Shown: positions 58,005 through 64,000 of the stretch, one piece after another
How positions within the stretch are numbered: position 1 is the first letter of the stretch
Layout: each line of letters starts with the position of its first letter
DNA from: Microbacterium sp. 1.5R
Lineage (GTDB): Bacteria; Actinomycetota; Actinomycetes; Actinomycetales; Microbacteriaceae
Length of the DNA: 64,000 nt
NCBI RefSeq assembly: GCF_007667425.1
Contig: NZ_VDRC01000001.1
Coordinates: 186,001 to 250,000 of the forward strand
Direction: 5' to 3'
Notes under the pieces: generated by a model
Told to the model about the DNA's origin: nothing
Databases searched by the model: none
The model's input: only the letters and a program-made list of their open reading frames with translations
Translations under genes and position numbers: made by a program

Positions 58005-58718
58005 ATGACGAACAACACCTCGAAAACGAACGCCTCGAAAACGAACGTCTCGACGAATGCGGAGCGTCGACCGCAATGGCTGGAGCTGATAGTCGCGCTG
58101 TTCGCCGCGGTGCTGATCTACGGAGCGGGCATCGCCCTGCTGGGGATCTTCCCCGCGCCGACCCCGGCCCTGGAGGGAGTCGCCGGGCTCTTGTTCTCGG
58201 GCGCGGCGCCGATCCTCGTGTTCACGATCGTCGTCCTTGTCCGCATGCGCGACCTCTCCGCCTTCGGAGTTCGGCGGGTCGAGCCCCGATGGCTGCTCAT
58301 CGCCGTGCTCCTGGCGGCCGCGTGCTTCGCCGTCATCCTGACCTTCGACACGGTCGTCCAGCACCTGTTCCCCGGCGTGGACGACTCTCAAGACACCCTG
58401 CGGGCCGCGGCGTCGGGAGGAGTGCTCGCGCTCATCGGTACGATCTTCTTCGGAGCGGCCCTCACGCCGCTGGGCGAGGAGCTCGTGTTCCGCGGGATCC
58501 TGACTCGCTTCTTCGAGAGGTGGGGCAGGTGGGCGGCGATCGTGCTGAGCGCGCTGATCTTCGCCGTCTTCCACGGCATCAACCTCGTGCTCCCTTCCGC
58601 CCTCCTCGTCGGACTCGTCAACGGGTGGCTGATGGTCAGCACGAAGTCGGTGTGGCCAGGAGTCGTCGTGCACATCGTCTACAACTCGGCGTTCCTCATC
58701 CTCTACTCGTTCAGTTGA
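58005..58718 (+). CDS. CPBP-family intramembrane metalloprotease (Abi/CAAX-like)
   Basis: A 237-residue membrane protein with about seven hydrophobic segments. The CPBP motifs are intact: EELVFRGIL (Glu-Glu and Arg) and, two helices on, FAVFHGINL with His, plus a late VHIVYN. Members are membrane proteases or protein partners; some confer bacteriocin self-immunity. The N-terminus has two 15-bp tandem repeats (58018-58047), giving SKTNASKTNV. ATG 58005 is nearly leaderless at promoter C. The stop TGA is five bases before the ATG of the beta-lactamase gene. Confidence 0.85.
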   Translation: MTNNTSKTNASKTNVSTNAERRPQWLELIVALFAAVLIYGAGIALLGIFPAPTPALEGVAGLLFSGAAPILVFTIVVLVRMRDLSAFGVRRVEPRWLLIAVLLAAACFAVILTFDTVVQHLFPGVDDSQDTLRAAASGGVLALIGTIFFGAALTPLGEELVFRGILTRFFERWGRWAAIVLSALIFAVFHGINLVLPSALLVGLVNGWLMVSTKSVWPGVVVHIVYNSAFLILYSFS

Positions 58719-58723
58719 AAGGA

Positions 58724-59665
58724 ATGTCCGTGACAGACGCGAAGCACACGAAGACGACCTCGATGCGGGCCGTCGCCGTGTTGGCGCTGACCGTCGTGCT
58801 GGCGGCATCGGGCTGCAGCGCCGACTCCGGTCCGTCGTCTGCGGTGAAGACCGATCGGGCCGCTGCACCCACTCCCCCCGCGGCCGCGGACATCGGCTTG
58901 CAGATCCGAGCGATCGAGGCGGAGTTCGCGGTCACCGTCGGCGTCGTCGCCATCCGAGACGACGGCCGGATCGTCGAGCACGACGGCGACGTCCGCATGC
59001 CGTACGCCTCGACCGTGAAGGTCTTCATCGCCGCCGCCCTGCTGGCCACCGCATCGCCGGAGGAGCGAGGGACGAACGTCCGCTGGACCGCGTCGCAGAT
59101 CGTCGCCGCCGGATACTCGCCCGTGACCTCCGAGCACCTCGGCGACGGACTCAGCCTGGATGCTCTCGCCGAGGCTGCCGTCCGCGACAGCGACAACACG
59201 GCAGCCAACCTCGTGATGGAGTCACTGGGCGGCCCGGCAGCCGTCCAAGACTTCCTCCGCGCGCGGGGAGACACGACGACCGTCGTCACCGCCTACGAGC
59301 CTGAGCTCAACGTCGTCGTCCCCGGCGGCGACGACAGCACCAGCACGGCGTCGGCTCTCGCGACGAGCCTGAAGAGCCTCTTCGACGGCGATTCCCCCGA
59401 CACCGGTTCCCGCGAGACGCTCCTGGACTGGATGAGCGGCAATGCGACCGGCGAGGCCCTCATCCGTGCGGCAGCGCCTGCCGGATGGATCGTCGCCGAC
59501 AAGTCCGGAGGGGCCGGGGGCGTGCGCAACGACGTGGCCGTGGTGACGACGGGATCGGGTGAGCGCATCTACATCGCGATCCTGACAGCGAAGACCGACC
59601 CGGACGCCGCGTACGATGACGAGGTCGTCGAGCAGGTCGCGCGCATCGTGCTCGCCGAATTCTGA
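58724..59665 (+). CDS. class A beta-lactamase lipoprotein
   Basis: A 313-residue secreted lipoprotein with lipobox LAASGC, Cys31. The catalytic pattern of class A enzymes is complete: STVK (Ser96 to Lys99), SDN (156-158), EPELN (192-196, the general base Glu192 and Asn196) and KSG (260-262). It is anchored to the outer face of the membrane and predicted to hydrolyse beta-lactams; the spectrum is unknown. AAGGA precedes the ATG. It lies five bases after the CPBP gene, so both come from the MerR-type promoter at 57967. Antibiotic-inactivating function is inferred from motifs only. Confidence 0.9.
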   Translation: MSVTDAKHTKTTSMRAVAVLALTVVLAASGCSADSGPSSAVKTDRAAAPTPPAAADIGLQIRAIEAEFAVTVGVVAIRDDGRIVEHDGDVRMPYASTVKVFIAAALLATASPEERGTNVRWTASQIVAAGYSPVTSEHLGDGLSLDALAEAAVRDSDNTAANLVMESLGGPAAVQDFLRARGDTTTVVTAYEPELNVVVPGGDDSTSTASALATSLKSLFDGDSPDTGSRETLLDWMSGNATGEALIRAAAPAGWIVADKSGGAGGVRNDVAVVTTGSGERIYIAILTAKTDPDAAYDDEVVEQVARIVLAEF

Positions 59666-59775
59666 CCCGTGGACGCGGCGGCGTGCAGCCGCGACGCTCA
59701 CGAGCGCTAGCGGCGCGCCGAACCGTCGTCAACCCGGCCACGTCCCTTCCCTGCCCTCCGTAGGGTGGGGGGAGA

Positions 59776-59795
59776 GCACGGACGGACGTCCGTGC
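59776..59795 (+). promoter_or_regulatory. 5'-leader hairpin of the glycosyltransferase operon
   Basis: GCACGGAC, loop GGAC, GTCCGTGC: a perfect 8-bp stem. A TAGGGT -10-like box lies at 59761-59766, so the hairpin would form at the very 5' end of the mRNA, or be an operator. Confidence 0.4.
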
Positions 59796-59819
59796 GCTGA
59801 CGTCATGGGAGGCGCGCGG

Positions 59820-60611
59820 ATGCCGGAGCTGTCGGTCGACACCGGATACGTCCGGACGACGGTGGTCATCCCCGTCAAGGACGATGCCCCGCTGCTCGCC
59901 CGCTGCCTCCGGGCACTCGCCGCGCAGACAGTGCCGCCCGACGAGGTGGTCGTCGTCGACAACGCCTCCTCCGACGACTCGGCCGCGATCGCGCTCGCCG
60001 CCGGCGCCCGCGTCGTCTTCTGCGCAACGCCCGGCATTCCCGCCGCCGCGTCGACGGGGTACGACTCGGCGCAGGGGGAACTGATCCTGCGCCTCGATGC
60101 CGATTGCGTGCCGGCGCCGACCTGGGTGGCTGAGGTCCGAGACGCGTTCTCGAGCGCCGAAGAGGTCGCGGCGTTCATGGGACGCGCGCACTTCACCGAC
60201 GGCCCGCGTGCTCTCCGCGCCCCGCTCGCACTCCTGTATCTCGGCGCCTACGCCGCGATGACCGGCATGGCGCTCGGCCACTTGCCGCTCTTCGGATCGA
60301 ACCTCGCTTTCCGCCGCTCGGCATGGGAGCACGTGAAGGACCACGTGCACCGGGAGGACTCCGAGGTCCACGACGACCTCGACCTGGCCTTCCACCTCGG
60401 CGCGGCGTTCACGATCGCCCGTCTTCCCGGATCGTCGATGGGCATGTCGATGCGACCACTGACTCAGGGTGCCTTCGGCCGACGCGTGCATCGAGGATTC
60501 CGGAGCGTGACGGTGCACTGGCCCGACGACTTCCCTCCCCGCCGCTGGCGCCGCCTTGTCGCTCGCCGCCGGGCGGCATCCCCCCGCGCGACGGCCGGGG
60601 TCGCCGCATGA
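59820..60611 (+). CDS. family 2 glycosyltransferase
   Basis: A 263-residue GT-A-fold enzyme: TTVVIPVKDDAPLLARCLRAL, VVDNASSDDSA, ILRLDADCVPAP (DxD-like). The C-terminal part has FGSNLAFRRSAWE and HDDLDLAFHLG, as in glycosyltransferases that act on lipid or cell-wall acceptors. The donor and acceptor are unknown. ATG 59820 follows GGGAGG, although ATG 59805 is in frame. The stop overlaps the start of the next gene (ATGA). Confidence 0.82.
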   Translation: MPELSVDTGYVRTTVVIPVKDDAPLLARCLRALAAQTVPPDEVVVVDNASSDDSAAIALAAGARVVFCATPGIPAAASTGYDSAQGELILRLDADCVPAPTWVAEVRDAFSSAEEVAAFMGRAHFTDGPRALRAPLALLYLGAYAAMTGMALGHLPLFGSNLAFRRSAWEHVKDHVHREDSEVHDDLDLAFHLGAAFTIARLPGSSMGMSMRPLTQGAFGRRVHRGFRSVTVHWPDDFPPRRWRRLVARRRAASPRATAGVAA

Positions 60612-61468
60612 CGGCGTCGGACTCGTCGGCGTCCGCTGCGGGGACCGCCGCACTGTCGGGCCCGGTCGATCCCGACGACATCCACGTCATGACCTTCAAC
60701 CTCCGCCGGCCGACGGACGGCATCCTGCAGCGGCGAGCGGATCGGTGGAGCACGAGGGGTCCGGCGGTCTCGGCGCTGCTCCGTGCGAGCCGTCCCTCCG
60801 TGCTCGCCCTCCAGGAGGTGCTTCCCCACGCCATGCCGACCGTCCGTGACGCACTCGGCGACGCTTATCGCAGCATCGGTCGTGGACGCGGGCCCGAAGG
60901 CCGCGGCGAAGGCACTCCCCTGCTGTTCGACGGCACGCGACTGACCCTGCGGGCGTGGCGACAGGAGGCGCTGTCGGACGAGCCGGACCGCGCGGGGTCC
61001 CGGGGCTGGGGAACGCCGTTCCCGCGAATCCTCGTCTGGGCCGAATTCGAGGACCGACGCACGGGGTCGACGTTCCTCGCGGTGAACGCTCACCTCGACC
61101 CGCTGTCCGCCCGATCCCGCGACCGGTCGGTCGACCGCATCCGAGCGCTCATCCGCGATCGCAGACTGCCGGCGATCGTCCTCGGAGACTTCAACGCCGG
61201 GCCACGATCGGCGACCCTCCGGCGGATGCTCGACGGTGGGCTGCTCGCCGACGCCTGGACGGCCGCCGATACTCGGAGCACACCGGAGTGGGGCACGCAC
61301 GCGAACTATCGGCGACCGCGAGTCGGCGCGAGGCGGATCGACTGGATCCTCACCACCCCCGGCATCGACATCCGGTCGACGGCGATCGACGCCCGGCGCT
61401 TCGGCGGCGTCTCCCCGTCAGACCACCTGGCCGTGCACGGCATCCTGCGCATCGGAGGAGCAGCGTGA
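60608..61468 (+). CDS. endonuclease/exonuclease/phosphatase family protein
   Basis: A 286-residue EEP-fold hydrolase: VMTFNLRRP, LALQEVLP (Glu metal ligand), VNAHLDPLSARSR, VLGDFNAGP (Asp/Asn) and SPSDHLAVHGIL (Asp-His). All catalytic positions are present. The substrate is unknown: nucleic acid, phosphoinositide or sphingolipid are possible. There is no signal peptide. It is coupled to both neighbours by start/stop overlaps. Confidence 0.85.
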   Translation: MTASDSSASAAGTAALSGPVDPDDIHVMTFNLRRPTDGILQRRADRWSTRGPAVSALLRASRPSVLALQEVLPHAMPTVRDALGDAYRSIGRGRGPEGRGEGTPLLFDGTRLTLRAWRQEALSDEPDRAGSRGWGTPFPRILVWAEFEDRRTGSTFLAVNAHLDPLSARSRDRSVDRIRALIRDRRLPAIVLGDFNAGPRSATLRRMLDGGLLADAWTAADTRSTPEWGTHANYRRPRVGARRIDWILTTPGIDIRSTAIDARRFGGVSPSDHLAVHGILRIGGAA

Positions 61469-62091
61469 AAGAGGACTTCCTGCGACCGCCGGCGACGCCC
61501 GGCGAGTGGCTCGCCGACGCACTGCGCCTGATCGGCGTGCTCGGGGTGATCGCCGCGGCGATCTGGATGAAACCGACGGATGCCGGCATCGCCGCCCTCG
61601 CGCTGCCTGCGCTCATGCTCCCGCGGATGCTGGGCCTCGCCGCCTGGTTCGACGTGGCCGCGTGCGCGACGGTGCTCGTCGCGGCGTGGAGCAACGTCTT
61701 CGACCTCTACCGCACCGTGATGGGCTGGGATCTCGTGCTGCACTTCCTGTGCACCGGGGTGCTCGCCGTCGTCGCGGCGGTCATCCTCACCCGCACGGGT
61801 GTCGTCGCCCTCACGACAGCTGCCGGCGGCGATGAGGGCGTACCGCGCCGTCGCACTCCGATCATCCTCGTGCCGCTGCTGGCGCTCGCGATCAGCGCCG
61901 TGTGGGAGATGATCGAGTGGCTCGGCTGGAAGTTCCTCAGCGACGACATCTTCGTCACCTATCAGGACACCATCGGCGACATGGTGATGGGCGGGATCGG
62001 CGGGGTCGCCGCGGGCGTCCTGCTCGCGTTCGTTCCCGTCGCGAGGCGCTCGATGACCGACGCGCACCCCGGCCCCATCCGCCGGCGCTGA
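61465..62091 (+). CDS. integral membrane protein, YjdF/DUF2238-like
   Basis: A 208-residue protein with five or six hydrophobic segments. VLHFLCTGVLAVV, AISAVWEMIEWLGWKFL and YQDTIGDMVMGGIGGVAAG resemble the His/Glu/Asp membrane motifs of the YjdF/DUF2238 group. The function is unknown. The GTG at 61465 overlaps the upstream stop (GTGA). It is the last gene of the glycosyltransferase operon. Confidence 0.65.
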   Translation: MKEDFLRPPATPGEWLADALRLIGVLGVIAAAIWMKPTDAGIAALALPALMLPRMLGLAAWFDVAACATVLVAAWSNVFDLYRTVMGWDLVLHFLCTGVLAVVAAVILTRTGVVALTTAAGGDEGVPRRRTPIILVPLLALAISAVWEMIEWLGWKFLSDDIFVTYQDTIGDMVMGGIGGVAAGVLLAFVPVARRSMTDAHPGPIRRR

Positions 62092-62135
62092 ACGGCGCCG
62101 CGCCCCGGAGGACGCGACGCCGAAGTGCTCAGTGC

Positions 62136-62624
62136 TCAGTTCTCAGGCAGACGCACGGTCTCGTTCTCGGCGTCGTACGGCTCGCCGGTGATCTTCGACT
62201 TCACGAAGCTGAACAGCGAGGCGATCTTGCCGCCGGGGCTGTCCCAGTACTCCGCGGTCTCGGCCGTGAACTTGAGCAGGCCGACCTCGGGGTCGTCGGG
62301 TCCGTCGGTGAACCACGCCTCGACCGTCGGGCTCCACAGCTCCTTGATCTTCGCTCGGTCGTCGACGAGCTCGGCGCGGCCGGACAGCGAGACCCAGGAG
62401 TCGTTCGAGCTGAGCGACACGCCGACGCGGTCGTCGGCCCGCAGGTCGGTGACGAACGTGGCGCCCTTCCCGACGAGGAACCAGAGGTCGCCGTCGAACT
62501 CGGCCTCCTGCACCGTGAGCGGGTGCGCGACGAGTCGGTCCTCCGCATTGCGGGTCGTGAGCATGGCGAAGCGGAAGTCCTTGATGAGCTCCGCGACGCG
62601 CTGCGTGGGGGTCTGGTCGGTCAT
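62136..62624 (-). CDS. pyridoxamine-5'-phosphate-oxidase-like general stress protein
   Basis: A 162-residue FMN-binding split-barrel protein of the general-stress-protein-26 type: VAELIKDFRFAMLTT, LWFLVGKGATFV, WVSLSGRAELVDDRAKIKELW. It is unlikely to make PLP; such proteins bind flavins or deazaflavin F420. ATG 62624 follows GAGAGGACGACG. A TATTCT -10-like box lies upstream near 62665 on this strand. It is divergent from the AI-2E transporter gene. Confidence 0.87.
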   Translation of the reverse strand: MTDQTPTQRVAELIKDFRFAMLTTRNAEDRLVAHPLTVQEAEFDGDLWFLVGKGATFVTDLRADDRVGVSLSSNDSWVSLSGRAELVDDRAKIKELWSPTVEAWFTDGPDDPEVGLLKFTAETAEYWDSPGGKIASLFSFVKSKITGEPYDAENETVRLPEN

Positions 62625-62787
62625 GTGGCGTCGTCCTCTCCCGCCGCCTCGCTGGCGGCATAGAAGAATAGTGCGGCCTGCGCAACCCGCACGCCAGGGG
62701 CTTGCCATCGACAGCGGGCCTGGATAGTAAGGACGGAGCGGTCTTTCGTCATCCGGGCGTCGACGCGAACAGCAGGAGGCGCACGTG

Positions 62788-63933
62788 ATGGGACTGTTCC
62801 GACGACCGGAGCCGACGACCTCGGACTCGACGACCTCGGACTCGACGACACCGGACGCCGGCACCCTCTGGGCGCGCGGATGGGGACGTGCCGCGACCCG
62901 CAGCCTGCAGACGCTCGCAGTGCTCGCCCTCGTGGCCGTCGGCGTGCTCGTCATCACCCAGCTGTCTCTCGTGTTCATCCCCGTGACGATCGCGCTCATC
63001 CTCGCGAGCGCCATCCACCCGCTCGTCGCCCTGATGCGACGACACGGGGTGCCGTCGATCCTGGCGACGTGGATCGCGCTGATCGGCATCATCGTCATCC
63101 TCGGCGGCGTGGTCTGGGTGATCGTGCTCACCGTCCGTTCGCAGTGGGACGACCTCATCGATTCCGCTGGAGAGGGCGTGTCGAAGGTCACCGCCTGGCT
63201 CGACACCCTGCCGTTCGACTTCGCGTCGATCGACCTCGACGAGGTCTGGTCGAGCGTGGGCGACTTCCTCACCAGCGCATCATTCGGTCAGGGCGCCCTC
63301 GCCGGCGTCTCGGCCACCGCGAGCTTCTTCACGGGCCTGGCGCTCATGATCGTCGTGCTGTTCTTCTTCCTCAAGGACGGTCCGCGCATCTGGGAGTTCC
63401 TGCTCCGCCCGTTCACCGGCGAAGGCTACGAGCGCGCTCGTCGCATCGGAGACAAGACGGTCGATGTCTTCGGCGGCTACGTCCGCGGCACCTCGATCGT
63501 CGCCGCGGCCGATGCGGTCGGCATCGGCGTCGGTCTGGCCATCCTGCAGATCCCGCTCGCCATCCCGCTCGCCGTGATCGTCTTCCTCACGGCGTTCATC
63601 CCGCTCGTCGGCGCCACCGCGGCCGGCATCCTGGCGGCTCTCGTCGCGCTCGTGACGCACGGCCCCGTCGCCGCTCTCATCGTCGTCGGCATCGTCGTGC
63701 TCGTGAACCAGCTCGAGGGCAACTTCCTGCAGCCGGTCGTCATGGCTCGGTCGCTCAAGCTGCACGCCCTCGTCATCCTGCTCGCGCTGACCACGGGCAC
63801 GATCCTCGGCGGCATCGTCGGAGCGGTGCTGTCGGTGCCGATCGCTGCCGTCGCCTGGGGCATCATCACCGTGTGGGACGGCCCGCACACCCCGGCCCGC
63901 CCCTTCCGCAAGAAGCGTCCCGAGACCGTCTGA
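62788..63933 (+). CDS. AI-2E-family transporter (TqsA/PerM-like)
   Basis: A 381-residue membrane protein with eight or so hydrophobic segments and the family signatures: PVTIALILASAIHPLVALM, FFFLKDGPRIWEFLLRP, FGGYVRGTSIVAAADAVGIGVGL and EGNFLQPVVMARSLKLHALVIL. Homologues export autoinducer-2 or act as Na+/H+ antiporters; the role here is not known. AGGAGG precedes GTG 62785 and ATG 62788; ATG is listed. The N-terminal tail has two 15-bp repeats (62813-62842) coding a Thr/Ser/Asp-rich stretch. Confidence 0.85.
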   Translation: MGLFRRPEPTTSDSTTSDSTTPDAGTLWARGWGRAATRSLQTLAVLALVAVGVLVITQLSLVFIPVTIALILASAIHPLVALMRRHGVPSILATWIALIGIIVILGGVVWVIVLTVRSQWDDLIDSAGEGVSKVTAWLDTLPFDFASIDLDEVWSSVGDFLTSASFGQGALAGVSATASFFTGLALMIVVLFFFLKDGPRIWEFLLRPFTGEGYERARRIGDKTVDVFGGYVRGTSIVAAADAVGIGVGLAILQIPLAIPLAVIVFLTAFIPLVGATAAGILAALVALVTHGPVAALIVVGIVVLVNQLEGNFLQPVVMARSLKLHALVILLALTTGTILGGIVGAVLSVPIAAVAWGIITVWDGPHTPARPFRKKRPETV

Positions 63934-63951
63934 TCGCGGCACCTAGCCCCG

Positions 63952-63996
63952 CGGCGACCGCGCGTCAACCGACTCCCGCTCGGCGTGCGGTCGCCG
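63952..63996 (+). terminator. possible stem-loop after the AI-2E gene
   Basis: CGGCGACCGC (63952-63961) and GCGGTCGCCG (63987-63996) form a 10-bp stem with a 25-base loop. The loop is long and no T run follows, so it is a weak terminator candidate. No gene is visible in 63934-64000. Confidence 0.3.
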
Positions 63997-64000
63997 TAGC

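Noticed and set aside
56851..59665. Beta-lactamase locus as a recently acquired resistance cassette
   Set aside because: No IS element, integron site or composition shift; motif sharing with its own regulator suggests a long-standing chromosomal locus.

Overview
The window is a chromosomal stretch of a high-GC (roughly 70% by eye) actinobacterium. The nearest match I can recognise is Microbacteriaceae, probably Microbacterium: zwf-opcA-pgl; the hrcA-dnaJ-rsmE-HIT-phoH-ybeY-corC-era series; lepA, rpsT, holA, comEC, comEA and leuS in the order usual for actinobacteria; GTG and TTG starts; and many apparently leaderless genes whose -10 box sits six bases before the start codon. No integrase, transposase, phage gene, CRISPR array or rRNA was seen. 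This is core chromosome with small accessory inserts.

Layout. 1-2319: end of zwf, opcA and pgl (oxidative pentose phosphate branch). 2332-6142: a DMT-type transporter, peptide deformylase, a septum-formation-type lipoprotein and a secreted metzincin-like protease. 6170-12136: bidirectional terminator, tRNA-Asn, an orphan ABC ATPase, then dnaG-dgt-dusB, and divergently a glutathione-peroxidase-like gene. 12133-15701: DsbA-family oxidoreductase, P-loop kinase, recO-uppS, and a TRIC/YadS-type membrane protein. 15771-17767: a very long hairpin, then leuA with a leucine-rich leader peptide. 17844-20375: lipoprotein, quinone-oxidoreductase-like enzyme, era. 20368-26574: corC-type, ybeY, phoH, HIT, rsmE, dnaJ and hrcA, headed by a CIRCE operator. 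26660-30925: hemW, two DUF1990 proteins and lepA.

31165-36876 is a dipeptide/oligopeptide ABC importer (two permeases, a fused double ATPase and a substrate-binding lipoprotein). It is followed by an alpha/beta hydrolase and an MFS exporter that has its own 18-codon upstream ORF. 39146-49549 carries rpsT, a histidine phosphatase, holA and comEC, then a four-gene insert (VOC, SDR, TetR, VOC), then comEA and leuS. 49568-56578: pabB, DedA, App1-like phosphatase, a putative 3-methyladenine-glycosylase-annotated family member, GH3 hydrolase, NAD(P)-binding protein and flavin monooxygenase. tRNA-Ala follows at 56714.

The most distinctive locus is 56851-59665. A small membrane protein, a MerR-family regulator, a CPBP intramembrane protease and a class A beta-lactamase lipoprotein lie together. 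Three near-identical MerR-type promoters (TTGACC, a conserved palindromic GC-rich core, 19-bp spacer) precede the small protein, the regulator itself and the protease-lactamase pair. It looks like a compact autoregulated envelope-stress or beta-lactam-response regulon. The right end (59820-63933) holds a glycosyltransferase/EEP-phosphatase/membrane-protein operon, a PNPOx-family stress protein and an AI-2E-family transporter.
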